A stretch of 64,000 nucleotides of DNA, from the NCBI GenBank assembly GCA_963839525.1, contig CAWIVJ010000005.1, positions 310,001-374,000 of the forward strand, written 5' to 3'. Below are positions 18,126 through 27,782 of the stretch, one piece after another (positions within the stretch are counted from its first letter, which is position 1; every line of letters starts with the position of its first letter). Made by a program: the position numbers and the translations under genes. This DNA comes from CAWIVJ01 sp963839525 (GTDB lineage Bacteria > Cyanobacteriota > Vampirovibrionia > Gastranaerophilales > Gastranaerophilaceae). The notes under the pieces were generated by a model, which was given only the letters and a program-made list of their open reading frames with translations, searched no databases and had not been told where the DNA came from.

Positions 18126-18650
18126 TTAGGCAGAGTCTTTTACTCCTTTTTCAATTTCAAGAATTTTGGATAATGCTTTTGCGTCGCCTTTAAGTTTAAA
18201 ATATTCGTTGAATTTTTGTGTTGTTTTCAGGTTGAAAGAACGCCCGTTTTTATCTTTTGTTTTTGAAATCAAACCTTTTTCAACAAGTTCTTGAACATGT
18301 TCATAGGCATTTGATCCTCTTAAATCTTTTAAATATGCCTGACGGATAGGTTCTTTAAGCGCAATAACAGTTAAAGTTTTTAAAACAGCGGGTTTTAATT
18401 CAACAGGGCAAAGTTTTTCAACTATATCCATATGCTCAATTTTTACTTGAAGTATGTATCCGTCTTCATCATCAATTTCTAAAGCCCCGTCACGAGAAGA
18501 GTAATCCATTATTAATTCTAACAATGCTTCTTCTGTTTCATCATTTTCAAAACTTAATATTTCCGCAATTTCTTTAACTTTCAAAGCCTTTGCTGTAGTG
18601 AACAATACTGCTTCTATTTTTGATTTTAAGTTTTCCTTGCAACTATCCAT
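18126..18650 (-). CDS. scpB: Segregation and condensation protein B
   Basis: A 174-aa winged-helix protein: KSKIEAVLFTTAKALKVKEIAEIL at the start, then LKTLTVIALKEPIRQAYLKDLRG, the usual 'IAyrQPIt' helix-turn region. With ScpA and SMC it forms the condensin-like complex that loads near the origin and organises the chromosome. It lies 8 nt after scpA in the smc operon. The length is typical. Confidence 0.94.
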   Translation of the reverse strand: MDSCKENLKSKIEAVLFTTAKALKVKEIAEILSFENDETEEALLELIMDYSSRDGALEIDDEDGYILQVKIEHMDIVEKLCPVELKPAVLKTLTVIALKEPIRQAYLKDLRGSNAYEHVQELVEKGLISKTKDKNGRSFNLKTTQKFNEYFKLKGDAKALSKILEIEKGVKDSA

Positions 18651-18658
18651 ATTTAATA

Positions 18659-19474
18659 TTATACACCTTTTACCACATACAAATCTGAATAAAATTCATC
18701 TTGTACAAGTTCATAGTCACTTTCTGCAGAGAGGAATAAAAGCGAAATATAAGCTGCTATTTTATCCATACCCAAAAGCGTAAGTTCATTCAACTCTATT
18801 CTGCTTTCTTTTTTGAATATTTGTTCAAGATTTTCTTTTAATTTTTGGACTCCATTTTCAATATATTCGTCATGAGCCAAATTTACAATGTCATCAGGTG
18901 TTAAATTGGCGTATGAACGAACACGCCTTTTTGCTCTTTCATGAGCATTTTTCAATGATTGTTTTCTGTCAATCATTTCATAAAATTCCAGCTGACGGAT
19001 TAAATCCTTTAATGTTACAACGCGGTTTCTATTTAAACGGACACTTGTGCGTCGTTGCAGAACTTCGTCAATAGAAATAACATTATTAGTATTAAATTCC
19101 GGATAATCTGCTTCAAAATCATCATTTAATTCAAACTCATTAAACTCTGCTTCTTCATTTATCCCTTCAAATTCGTTTATATCTATATTTTCAAGAATGT
19201 TTGATTTCAGTTTTAGCAAAACTGCAGCAAAAAGAAGCGTTCTGCCAGTTAATCTAAGATTCTGGGCTTTCATTTGAAACATTTGAGCAAGATATTTGTC
19301 TGTAATATCAACAATATCAATGTTCCAGGGATTAATTTTTCCTGCTTTCGCCATAGAAACAAGAATTTCAATTCCGTCAAATTCCTGTGTGACAGGATTT
19401 AAAGATGCAAAATCAAAATTATTATCTGTCTGTTTTTTTTGTTCTATTAAACTGTAATCCATTGCTTCTGTCAT
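18659..19474 (-). CDS. scpA: Segregation and condensation protein A
   Basis: A 271-aa kleisin. Typical features are EFDGIEILVSMAKAGKINPWNIDIVDITDKYL, GRTLLFAAVLLKLKSNIL at the N-terminal SMC-binding region, an acidic linker (about 100-135), and a C-terminal winged helix that binds the SMC head. It bridges the SMC heads and binds ScpB. The gene starts 28 nt after smc; ATG 19474 and an in-frame ATG four codons later are both possible. Confidence 0.95.
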   Translation of the reverse strand: MTEAMDYSLIEQKKQTDNNFDFASLNPVTQEFDGIEILVSMAKAGKINPWNIDIVDITDKYLAQMFQMKAQNLRLTGRTLLFAAVLLKLKSNILENIDINEFEGINEEAEFNEFELNDDFEADYPEFNTNNVISIDEVLQRRTSVRLNRNRVVTLKDLIRQLEFYEMIDRKQSLKNAHERAKRRVRSYANLTPDDIVNLAHDEYIENGVQKLKENLEQIFKKESRIELNELTLLGMDKIAAYISLLFLSAESDYELVQDEFYSDLYVVKGV

Positions 19475-19502
19475 TTTTATCTCTTTTTTTTTATTATAAA
19501 CT

Positions 19503-22500
19503 TTAATCCCTGAGTTTAACTCCTGTAACTCGTGTAATTCCTTTTTCTTTTTGTGTGACCCCTATAGTTCTGTTTGCAGACTCAATCATTGGTTTTCTAA
19601 GGCTTACAACGATAAATTGAGTATCTTTTGCCTGATATTTTATCATGTCAGATAATTTTTCTACATTAATTCCGTCCAGATGCATATCTACCTCGTCAAA
19701 AGCATAAAAAGGAGCCGGCATGTACTTTTGAATTGCAAATACAAAAGCTAATGCCGTTAAGGATTTTTCGCCACCCGACATACCTTCAAGCCGCTGTTTT
19801 TTCTTGTCCCTCGGCTGTGCCTCAATTGTAAGCCCTCCTGAGAGAGGATCCTCTTCATTTTCAAGTATAAGAGTTCCTTCTCCGTCAGAAAGTTTATGGA
19901 AAACTTCCTTAAAGTTTTCGTTTATATTGTTGTAAGTTTTCATAAAAGTTTCTTTTTTAAGCTGTTCATATCCGTGCATACGTTCTAAAATCTGTTTTCT
20001 CTCTGTTGAAAGAGTTTCTATTTGAGTTCTTAGCTCTTGTTGGCGGGCTAAAACTTCGTCATAAGCTGTAAGCGCACGCATATTTACAAGCCCTAAGTCT
20101 TCCATTCGTTTTTCAAGACGAGAGATTTTTGAAGTAATTTCTTCAATAGAGATTGCAACCGGTTCAAGCTTATTTACTTCTACTCCTGCTTTTTCTAAAT
20201 CTTCTTTCGCATTTTCCAATTGAGGCTCAAGTTCACGGCGACGGGCTTTGAAAGATTCAATCTGTTCTGTGATTCTTTCAATATCAGAGGATTGCAAATG
20301 TTTTTGTTTTTCAAGTTCAAGAAGTTCGTTGTTAATGTCATCACGCTGTTTTAAAAGTTCACCGAGTTTTTCGTTGATTTCTTCAATTTGTTCTTCCAAT
20401 TTTTCAAGTTGAATTTTTAATTCTTCAATTTCTTGGGAATATTTGATTTTGTCTTTTTCCAGAGTTTTATTGTTTTTCGTAATGTTAACAATTTCTTCTT
20501 CTTTTGTTTCAATTAAATTTTGAAAAAATGCAATTTCACGTCCAAATTCGGATAAATCATTATTAGCGTTTGTTAAATTTGTATTTAATCGCTTAATCTC
20601 AAATTCAACACTTTCTGTTTTTTCTTTTAATTCTTTTAAATCTTCGTCATTGATTAATTTTTCAACTTTTTCAATTTCGTTTTGAATTTCAGAAGTTAAA
20701 TTCATAATTTCAATATGATTTTCTTCCATTTTATCTAATTTTTTGGAAATTGAATCAATTTTCGGCTCGGTGAGTTTTATAAATTCTGTCTTTTCAGCTA
20801 TTAATTTTTCATTTTCTTCAGAGTTTTTAATTAAGCTGCCAAGTTCCATATTTGCTTTATTATATTCCGTCATTGAATTTGAGTAATTTGTTCTGACTTC
20901 TTCTAATTTCTTTTCCAGACTGATTTTTTTATTTTCAAGTTCAGAAGCCTGTTTTTCCATTTCTTTTAACTTGGCTTTGAATTTATTTAATTCCTCATCG
21001 TCATTTTGACTAAATTTAAGCCCGGATTTTCTAACTGCTCCGCCGGTCATGGAACCTGATTTTTCTATAATCTCGCCATCAAGTGTTACAACTCTGTATT
21101 TACCCATAAGTTTTTTTGCGCACCCGAGATTTTCGACTACAAGAGTATCTCCTACTGCATAATAAAAGGCATTTAAATATTTATCATCAAAATCAATTAA
21201 ATTAATCGCATAATCTACAACACCTTTTTCTTTAGGCAGACTAAGTTTTGCCGGAGCTTTTGAAATTTTATTCAGCGGAATGAATGTTGCACGTCCGGCA
21301 TTTGAAGATTTTAGAAGCTCAATTGCGACTGAACCGACATGCTCATCATCGACTACAACATGAGCCATTCTGCCGCCGATTGCGATTTCAAGCGCAGTTG
21401 AATATTTTTTGTCCACTTTGCCAAGTTTAACGAGCGGAGCATGAACGCCTTTTAGTTTAGCATTCATAACGGTATCAATTGCACGTCCGAAATTTGCATC
21501 TTCAAAAGCTTGTTTTTGTGCTTCCATGGAAGAAATTTTCCGATATGCCATTTGAATGTTATAGTTTATGTCAGAAATTTCGTTTTTGGTTATGTCTAAA
21601 TCATGCATAGCATTTTGCTGCATAATTTTTAAATCTTCCATTTCACGCTTTAACTCTACAACCTGAGTGTTTATTAAATCTTTGTTTGAACCGAAATTCT
21701 TTTTAAAATCAGTTAATTTTTCAATCTGCTCTTTAGCTTCAGTTAGATCTTTTTGCAGGTTGTTAAGCTCAGATTCGAGAGGCAGCTTCTCTTTTATAAG
21801 GCTATTTTCTTTATCTTGAAGTGTTTCAAGTTGTTTTCTTAATTGATTCCTTTTATCAATATGCTGGTCAGCAGTTTGATTTAAGCCTGTCATTTCTTCT
21901 AAAATTTTCTTCAATTCAGCTTTTTGTATAGAAATATTTTCTTCAACACCTTTAATTTCATCTTTTTTAAGCTGAATTTTTAATTCTGTATCCGTAATTT
22001 TTTGTTTTTGAACATCAATTCCGTTTTTAGAATTTTCAATTGCTTTAAGACCGTCTTGGATTTGTTTATCAGCATAAATTATTGCAGATTGCTTTCTTTC
22101 GATTGAACCTTTTGTCTCTTCAGCATGTTTTTTTATTTCAATTTGCTGAGCTTCGCCTTTTTCTCTGACCAGCTCTGAAATTTCCTGATATTTTGACTTA
22201 ATTAAGGTTAATCTTTCTTCTAAATCTTTATGTTTTGCTTCTTCCTTCTTTTTCTTTTTTGTGAAGTCAAGAATATTGGCATGAGCCTGCTCCAGATTTC
22301 TTTTGAGGTCGAAGAATTTAACTGTATTAATTTGTCCTTCAAGTGAAGTTTTTTCTTCTTTTAATTTCTGATATTTTAGAGCAACTTCTCTTTCTTCTTT
22401 TAATTGTTCAAGTCTTGTATCAACTTCACTTAATATTAATGATGATTTTTCAACGCGCTGTTCAACAGTGGAAAGTTCGTTTGTAGCCTGTTCTATCCTT

Positions 22501-22997
22501 CTGTCAAAATCGGCAACACCTGCAATTTCATCAATAATTTTTCTGCGTTCATTGGAAGAACAGTTTGTAATGCTTGTAACATCACCTTGCATCATTACAT
22601 TATAACTGTTTGGGGTAATATTATATTTTTCCAGAAGGGTATGAATTTCAGTCAAAGTAATAGTTTTATCGTTTAAATAGTAAACGCTGTTGTAGCCTTG
22701 AGATGATTTTTTAATTTTTCTTGTGATAGTAAAATCTTGACTATCTTCAGTTTCACCAAAAGTTACTTTGACAATGGCTTCGTTTCTTTTTGTATGGGTA
22801 GAAACAAGATGAAACAATTTTTCCGCCCTCAGGGTTCTTGAAGTAGAAAGCCCGAGAGCGAATAAAATACTATCTATAATATTACTTTTGCCCGATCCGT
22901 TTGGACCTGAAATCGTTGTAAACCCTTTTAATAAAGGAATATCAACTTTGTTAGCGAAAGATTTAAAGTTGTCAACTTCCAGTTGTTTTATGTACAT
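19503..22997 (-). CDS. smc: Chromosome segregation protein SMC
   Basis: A full-length 1164-aa SMC ATPase. Walker A is GPNGSGKS (31-38); long coiled coils flank a hinge at about 500-665 (LKGVHAPLVKLGKV, GGRMAHVVVDDE, SGSMTGGAVRKSG); the C-terminal head has the signature LEGMSGGEKSLTALAF and Walker B PFYAFDEVDMHLD, with a D-loop. It is first in smc-scpA-scpB-peptidase, so the whole complex is encoded together. No frame damage is visible over 3.5 kb. Confidence 0.98.
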   Translation of the reverse strand: MYIKQLEVDNFKSFANKVDIPLLKGFTTISGPNGSGKSNIIDSILFALGLSTSRTLRAEKLFHLVSTHTKRNEAIVKVTFGETEDSQDFTITRKIKKSSQGYNSVYYLNDKTITLTEIHTLLEKYNITPNSYNVMMQGDVTSITNCSSNERRKIIDEIAGVADFDRRIEQATNELSTVEQRVEKSSLILSEVDTRLEQLKEEREVALKYQKLKEEKTSLEGQINTVKFFDLKRNLEQAHANILDFTKKKKKEEAKHKDLEERLTLIKSKYQEISELVREKGEAQQIEIKKHAEETKGSIERKQSAIIYADKQIQDGLKAIENSKNGIDVQKQKITDTELKIQLKKDEIKGVEENISIQKAELKKILEEMTGLNQTADQHIDKRNQLRKQLETLQDKENSLIKEKLPLESELNNLQKDLTEAKEQIEKLTDFKKNFGSNKDLINTQVVELKREMEDLKIMQQNAMHDLDITKNEISDINYNIQMAYRKISSMEAQKQAFEDANFGRAIDTVMNAKLKGVHAPLVKLGKVDKKYSTALEIAIGGRMAHVVVDDEHVGSVAIELLKSSNAGRATFIPLNKISKAPAKLSLPKEKGVVDYAINLIDFDDKYLNAFYYAVGDTLVVENLGCAKKLMGKYRVVTLDGEIIEKSGSMTGGAVRKSGLKFSQNDDEELNKFKAKLKEMEKQASELENKKISLEKKLEEVRTNYSNSMTEYNKANMELGSLIKNSEENEKLIAEKTEFIKLTEPKIDSISKKLDKMEENHIEIMNLTSEIQNEIEKVEKLINDEDLKELKEKTESVEFEIKRLNTNLTNANNDLSEFGREIAFFQNLIETKEEEIVNITKNNKTLEKDKIKYSQEIEELKIQLEKLEEQIEEINEKLGELLKQRDDINNELLELEKQKHLQSSDIERITEQIESFKARRRELEPQLENAKEDLEKAGVEVNKLEPVAISIEEITSKISRLEKRMEDLGLVNMRALTAYDEVLARQQELRTQIETLSTERKQILERMHGYEQLKKETFMKTYNNINENFKEVFHKLSDGEGTLILENEEDPLSGGLTIEAQPRDKKKQRLEGMSGGEKSLTALAFVFAIQKYMPAPFYAFDEVDMHLDGINVEKLSDMIKYQAKDTQFIVVSLRKPMIESANRTIGVTQKEKGITRVTGVKLRD

Positions 22998-23201
22998 TTT
23001 TTTTACCCAAATCTAGATACCTCTATTAAACAGTAAAGGTACGGGCATGTCAAAATTTTTAAGAAGATTAAGGGGGAAATGTAAAAAGCAAGATTGTTAA
23101 AAATAATTTAAAAATAGAAAAGAGGGCTAGAACTAAGTACGTAAGTGCTTTTGCGGACTTTTATTTCTTTTTAAAAGAGTCATAATAGTAAGGTGAACGG
23201 T

Positions 23202-23218
23202 GAAGCGTGAAGAGTGAA
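23202..23218. repeat. GAAGCGTGAAGAGTGAA repeat unit
   Basis: The 263-nt gap between smc and the phage-like pair carries this 17-bp sequence, repeated exactly at 39471-39487 where it forms the end of yceD. It is preceded by GGTGAACGGT and followed by GTCATCCTTCAC, which partly pairs back with it. Looser variants (GTGAAAGGTGAGAAG) lie near 5612. Confidence 0.45.
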
Positions 23219-23260
23219 AAGAAAAGCCCGTCATCCTTCACATTATAGAAAGGAGAGAAA

Positions 23261-23797
23261 ATGGCAAATTTAGAAGAAATTAGTGCAAGCGGAATTAACA
23301 ATAATTTTACGGCACTAAACACAACAAAAGCCGATTTGAACGGCAACAGTACAGAGACTTTCGAAGTCGCAGACGCTACAACATCAACCGAGGCAGTAAA
23401 TAAGAGGCAACTAGACACAGCAGTAGCTGCAATTGAATCTGAGCTTGAAACAAAAGCAAATGTATCTTTGGATAATATAGATTCAGATGCTGAGAGCTTG
23501 ATTTCAAACTTGGGAATGCCGTCCGACAGTTATATCGATTTAACTTTAGGAGCGAGTGGTTCAACATATACGGCACCTGCTAACGGATATTTTAATATTT
23601 ATAAGATGCCAACTGGTTCAGTAGAATATTTAAAAATAGTTGCTCCATCCTACTCTATTTGTGATTATGCTGCTGCTAATGGTCAAGGTTTGGCTTTTTT
23701 AATTCCTGCTAAAACTAATGATGTAATACAGATAGATTATACTTTTGGCGGAATAACCCCTTTTTTCAGATTCATCTATGCAGAAGGAGAGGTGTAA
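23261..23797 (+). CDS. Phage tail-fibre/collar-like protein
   Basis: A 178-aa protein: a short N-terminal repeat region rich in T, A and N (NNNFTALNTTKADLNGNSTE, then FEVADATTSTEAVNKRQLDTA) followed by a coil and a beta-rich C-terminal domain. The 'VNKRQLDTAVAAIESELETKA' phrase is common in phage tail fibres and related adhesins. It has no signal peptide. GAAAGGAGAG precedes ATG 23261. It is followed directly by a chaperone-like gene. No other phage genes are nearby, so it is an isolated remnant or a domesticated pair. Confidence 0.65.
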   Translation: MANLEEISASGINNNFTALNTTKADLNGNSTETFEVADATTSTEAVNKRQLDTAVAAIESELETKANVSLDNIDSDAESLISNLGMPSDSYIDLTLGASGSTYTAPANGYFNIYKMPTGSVEYLKIVAPSYSICDYAAANGQGLAFLIPAKTNDVIQIDYTFGGITPFFRFIYAEGEV

Positions 23798-23798
23798 A

Positions 23799-24149
23799 AT
23801 GACATTTTATTTAAAAGAAAACGAAGTAATAACTCAATCAGCAAATTTCAAATTCAATGAAAACTGTCTTGAAACTCAGGAAGAAATTGTTAGAGATAAA
23901 ATTTCAGGACAATTAATGTTAAAAAGCGATTACAATAAATTAATTTCAACAGAAGAACACAAAAAAAAGGTTAAAGCGCAAGAAAATGCTGTTAAAAAAG
24001 CAGAAATTCAAGCGCAAATTGAAGAACTTGATAAAAAGCGTATTAGAGCGGGTTTTGAACCATCAATCAAAGACGAATCTACAGGTCAGACCTGGCTTGA
24101 ATTTTACACACAAATTTTGGCATTAAGAGCTGAAATGGCAGAATTATAG
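23799..24149 (+). CDS. Phage tail-fibre assembly/chaperone-like protein
   Basis: A 116-aa protein, probably starting at ATG 23799 (MTFYLKENEVITQS) because GAAGGAGAGG precedes it; the frame also opens at 23778 inside the previous gene. It has a short beta N-terminus, then a long coiled coil (about 45-85), and ends IKDESTGQTWLEFYTQILAL. Small proteins with a terminal coil that follow a fibre gene are often fibre chaperones. The role is inferred from position and shape. A terminator follows at once. Confidence 0.55.
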   Translation: MTFYLKENEVITQSANFKFNENCLETQEEIVRDKISGQLMLKSDYNKLISTEEHKKKVKAQENAVKKAEIQAQIEELDKKRIRAGFEPSIKDESTGQTWLEFYTQILALRAEMAEL

Positions 24150-24168
24150 TCAAGTACAATATAAGATT

Positions 24169-24201
24169 AAAAAAGCGGATGAAATTTCATTCGCTTTTTT
24201 T
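24169..24201. terminator. Bidirectional intrinsic terminator
   Basis: AAAAAAGCGG-ATGAAATTTCAT-TCGCTTTTTTT: a long A/T-flanked stem with a T-run on both strands. It closes the phage-like pair on the plus strand and the TPR protein on the minus strand, whose stop lies a few bases away. Confidence 0.8.
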
Positions 24202-24205
24202 AAAT

Positions 24206-24955
24206 TTATTTAGCTCTTTCGTAATATTTTTGTGCAAGCGATTTATTTTTAGGTTCAAGAATTTTTGCTATTCCCAAGCAGCACTGCTTGCTTAAAGGGT
24301 TTATCTTTAGAGCTTCAATGTAATTCTTCATAGCATTTTCAGCGTCTTTTTTTTCTGAATATAATTCACCTTTAAGATAAAATGCATAAGCATTATAAGG
24401 CTCTTTCTTAGTTACTTCGTCTAAGAGGTTTATTGCTAAGTTATAATTTGAAACTATTTTAGATTTTTTTAAAGCAAGCACGGTTTCAATTTTTTCCCCG
24501 GAGTCCACTTGAGAATTTTTTGCACATGTATATTTTGAAATTAATTCTATGTTTGATTTATTAATATTTGTAGTTTTTTTAGGTTCGTATTTTTTTCTTT
24601 GTTGTGTTTTATCAGAAAGCGAAACCACTTTTATTGAGGCTGTTTTTAAAGATATGTTATAAACTGAAGGTGCGGCAATTCTTTGCGAAACACTTACATG
24701 TTCTCTTGGCATTAAATTATAAAGTTCTTTATTTGAAAGCATAAAAAACGGACGATACTTGCTAAAATGAAGAAGATTTTTTTGCCAATATTTTTCTGAT
24801 CTGATATTATTATTTAATAGATTTTTTGTCATAATTGTTCTATCTGTATCATAAAAGTTTTCTGTTGAAATGTTGCCTTGAATATTTGCAAGAGAAGGCA
24901 AAAAACTTACCCCTAAAACAATTGCTAAAGCTGTTATTTTTTCAATTAATTTCAT
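24206..24955 (-). CDS. Exported TPR protein of unknown function
   Basis: A 249-aa protein with an N-terminal signal peptide (KITALAIVLGVSFLPSLA, cleavage near residue 23). The middle is basic and low in complexity; the C-terminal 90 aa form two or three TPR units (NLAINLLDEVTKKEPYNAYA, FYLKGELYSEKKDAENAMKN, YIEALKINPLSKQC). It is 11 nt downstream of the aminotransferase and so likely cotranscribed with it. No enzyme motif is visible. Confidence 0.7.
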   Translation of the reverse strand: MKLIEKITALAIVLGVSFLPSLANIQGNISTENFYDTDRTIMTKNLLNNNIRSEKYWQKNLLHFSKYRPFFMLSNKELYNLMPREHVSVSQRIAAPSVYNISLKTASIKVVSLSDKTQQRKKYEPKKTTNINKSNIELISKYTCAKNSQVDSGEKIETVLALKKSKIVSNYNLAINLLDEVTKKEPYNAYAFYLKGELYSEKKDAENAMKNYIEALKINPLSKQCCLGIAKILEPKNKSLAQKYYERAK

Positions 24956-24966
24956 CTTAACTCCTT

Positions 24967-26163
24967 TTATTCTACATATAGAATATTTGCAGCTTTTAAC
25001 CGTTTAATTGCTTCTTTTAATCTTTTTATATCTTGAACAATAGAAAGCCTGAAGTAATTATCCGCATCTTTTCCGAAAGCAACTCCCGGAGTCAATACGA
25101 CACCTGTTTTATCCATCACCATTTTACAAAATTCACGCGATCGCATTCCTTGAGGAACCTTTAACCAAAAATACATAGTTGCTTTCGGTTTTTTTACTTC
25201 CCAGCCGAGGTTTTCAAGTTCCTTAGCGATATAATCTCTGCGCTGCTCATATTTTTTTATGGTTCTGGTAACGTATTTATAAGGCATTTTCATTGCAGCT
25301 ACTGCAGCATCTTGCATAATATTTGATGTTCCGTAATCAAAGTTTAATTTCATTGAAAAAACCGTATCAACCAACTCTTTTTTACCCAGAACGAAACCGA
25401 CTCTCCAACCAGCCATGTTAAAAGTTTTTGAACAGGTATGAACTTCCAGTGCAATTTCCTTAGCACCTTCAATCGCAAAAATACTTAAAGGTCTGTAGCC
25501 TTCATAACAAATTTCACCATAAGCTAAATCAGATATTAATAGAATTTCGTTTTCAATACAGAAGTTAACTAATTTTTCAAGAAATTCTCTTGGAGCAATT
25601 GCCCCTGTAGGATTAGTCGGGTAATTTATTATGAAAACTTTTGCTTTTTGAGCAATTTCTTTTGGAATAGAATCTAAATCGGGAAGAAAATCATTTTCTT
25701 CAAGCAAAGGCACATGATAAACTTCCGCGCCGGAAATCCAAGTTGCTCTTGACAATACAGGATAATAAGGTATAGGAATAATGTTTAAATCACCGGGATT
25801 TGTAAAAGCCATAGTTACATGGGCAATCCCTTCTTTTCCTCCATTCATTGCCTGAGCAATAAAATCGCTGTCCAAATTTACATCATAACGTTTTTTCATC
25901 CAATCTTTTATAGTTAATTGAAAATCATCTTTTCCTCTAAAATCAGGATAACCATGATTTTTAGGATTTTTCATTGCTTTAATAGCTTCTTTAACAATGT
26001 ATTTAGGAGTAGGTCTGTCAGGATTACCTATCCCCAAATCTATTAAATCTACTCCTTTTGCGCGTGCCTGATCTTTTAACTCGTCCAGTTCAACAAAAAT
26101 ATATTTTTCTAAATTTAAGATTTTGTCAGCGGGTGTAATCTTAATTCTCTTAATTGTGTCCAT
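24967..26163 (-). CDS. Class I/II aminotransferase, LL-diaminopimelate aminotransferase-like
   Basis: A 398-aa PLP enzyme of fold type I. Visible: LIDLGIGNPDRPTP at the N-terminus, NYPTNPTG, SDLAYGEICYEG, the PLP lysine in HTCSKTFNMAGWRVGF, and FRLSIVQD at the C-terminus with the substrate-binding arginine. The opening KITPADKILNLEKYIFVELD is like the DapL-type enzymes of cyanobacteria, which make LL-DAP from tetrahydrodipicolinate; AlaC/AspC-type activity is the alternative. It heads a two-gene unit with a TPR protein. Confidence 0.82.
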   Translation of the reverse strand: MDTIKRIKITPADKILNLEKYIFVELDELKDQARAKGVDLIDLGIGNPDRPTPKYIVKEAIKAMKNPKNHGYPDFRGKDDFQLTIKDWMKKRYDVNLDSDFIAQAMNGGKEGIAHVTMAFTNPGDLNIIPIPYYPVLSRATWISGAEVYHVPLLEENDFLPDLDSIPKEIAQKAKVFIINYPTNPTGAIAPREFLEKLVNFCIENEILLISDLAYGEICYEGYRPLSIFAIEGAKEIALEVHTCSKTFNMAGWRVGFVLGKKELVDTVFSMKLNFDYGTSNIMQDAAVAAMKMPYKYVTRTIKKYEQRRDYIAKELENLGWEVKKPKATMYFWLKVPQGMRSREFCKMVMDKTGVVLTPGVAFGKDADNYFRLSIVQDIKRLKEAIKRLKAANILYVE

Positions 26164-26346
26164 CCTAATCCCTTCTTTCTAGGAATATTATAGCAGTTTT
26201 ATACAAAAAGACACAAACTTTACTATTCTTAAAAAAGGGGATGGGGGTGAATGTTTAAATAAAAATTAATCCTACTTGTTAATGAATGTAATGTAGGGCG
26301 GGATAGCAACTCTGCCGTTAAAATTTGTCCGCATAGTTATGCAGAT

Positions 26347-26805
26347 TTAATAATTTCTGGATTTTCCAATTCCAAAAATTTCTTGAACCAGAGAAATTCC
26401 GCCATAAGCTAAAAGTCCTAATGCAGAGAATTTAGAGATTAGATTTCTTCCGCCTTTTTTCCCGACAAATGTTCCAACCGCCAAACCTAAAGGAATAATA
26501 TTTTCAACGAAGATTGAACCAAAGCCTTTTAAATATCCTACTATACTGGTAAAAACTCCTGTTATATTTTCATTTAAGTTAAAATTAAAAATTTGTCTTT
26601 TAACCTCTCTTTCAACTTCACTTTGACTATTGAATTTCATATCATTCAAATAATTGTTTTTTAACCACTCGGTTTTATGGGTTTTTTCCATTTCATAAGA
26701 TTCTCTTTTACCTACCGAATGTGCATCATAGGCAATTAAAGCTAAACCTGCAGCACCTGTAGCTTTAGCTAAAAAATTTGTAACTTTTCCTGAAATACCT
26801 GCCAT
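26347..26805 (-). CDS. Small membrane protein of unknown function
   Basis: A 152-aa protein with hydrophobic segments at about 8-28 (AKATGAAGLALIAYDA), 82-112 (VFTSIVGYLKGFGSIF...LGLAVGTFVG) and 123-143 (FSALGLLAYGGISLVQEIFG), separated by a charged helix (29-65). There is no signal peptide and no known motif. It follows the HEAT-repeat protein by 20 nt and is likely its partner. It looks lineage-specific. Confidence 0.6.
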   Translation of the reverse strand: MAGISGKVTNFLAKATGAAGLALIAYDAHSVGKRESYEMEKTHKTEWLKNNYLNDMKFNSQSEVEREVKRQIFNFNLNENITGVFTSIVGYLKGFGSIFVENIIPLGLAVGTFVGKKGGRNLISKFSALGLLAYGGISLVQEIFGIGKSRNY

Positions 26806-26825
26806 TTATCTTTTTCCCTTTATTT

Positions 26826-27473
26826 TTAAACTTCAAATTCCTTTTTCACTGTATTGCCTGACATTTTTAAAAGTGCTTTTGAGGCTTTAAGTTCATCATG
26901 ACCATTTTTTGTTTTTTGTTGTTGAATTTTTTGAAGCAGTTCAAAACTTTTTTGGTTTCCTGTTGCTGCTCTGGATTCTAATATTCCCATAGCAATAAAT
27001 TTAATCGGCTCACAAGGATCCTGAAGCATTTTGTTAACAAGGGCATTTAATGCCGGATCGTTTTTTCTGTTGCTGTCTTCCTGAAATCTTGCCAGAACTT
27101 CTTTAGCACCCATTAACCTTATTTCCTTATTGCTGCTGTTATTTAAGTAATTTTCCAATGTTTTAATGTAATTATCTGTAAGTTCTACTACTTCACGGGT
27201 TTCAGTTTTTTTACCGTCAGATTCAACCGGTTTAACAGGTTCAACAGGTTCAGGCTGAGCCGGCTGTGCGAAATTTTGCGTATAGTAATTAGGCGGATAA
27301 CTTTGTCCCGTATTTGAGCAATAAGTTGTTGAATTTATATTTGCAGCCGGAGCATTTGCACCCGGCGCAGCAACAGAAGGATTAAATATTTGAATATTTA
27401 CTCCTGAATAATTTGGAACTTGAACCGTTTGAGGTTTACTTGCTGTTTGAGTTTGTCCGACCACTTTTTCCAT
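26826..27473 (-). CDS. HEAT-repeat protein with proline-rich N-terminal region
   Basis: A 215-aa soluble protein. Residues 1-85 are low in complexity and rich in P, N, A and Q (PAQPEPVEPVKPVESDG); residues 95-215 form about three HEAT-like helical hairpins (IRLMGAKEVLARFQED, PALNALVNKMLQDPCEPIKF, IAMGILESRAATG). HEAT repeats usually bind proteins. It is first in a two-gene unit with the membrane protein at 26347-26805. Function unknown. Confidence 0.65.
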   Translation of the reverse strand: MEKVVGQTQTASKPQTVQVPNYSGVNIQIFNPSVAAPGANAPAANINSTTYCSNTGQSYPPNYYTQNFAQPAQPEPVEPVKPVESDGKKTETREVVELTDNYIKTLENYLNNSSNKEIRLMGAKEVLARFQEDSNRKNDPALNALVNKMLQDPCEPIKFIAMGILESRAATGNQKSFELLQKIQQQKTKNGHDELKASKALLKMSGNTVKKEFEV

Positions 27474-27782
27474 GAAAAATACCTTTACCTACTTATATTA
27501 ATAAAGTATAAAAGCATGTAATAATTGCCTTTTAAATGGATTTTTAAAGAAATGTAAAGAAGAATAGAATTTTATTAAGCATTATTTTATTATGCTGTGT
27601 ATTTTTCTTTTAATTTCAGGATGTTAAGTTTCGTAAATCGATTTAAATTCAAATATATTGATAACTTTGTTTAATATTTGTCCAACTAAAGTATAAATTT
27701 TAATAAAAACATCAAAGTTTTTTATAAGATAAGCCGATAGAAAAAATACAATAGTTAATAAAGTTAGCAAGGGAAAGTGGAA
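27474..27782. other. Divergent promoter region, AT-rich
   Basis: A 309-nt region between the divergent HEAT-repeat gene and the GAF/HD-GYP gene. It is strongly A+T and should hold both promoters. I see an AAGGGA ribosome site just before ATG 27783, but no convincing operator, palindrome or RNA structure. Confidence 0.4.
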
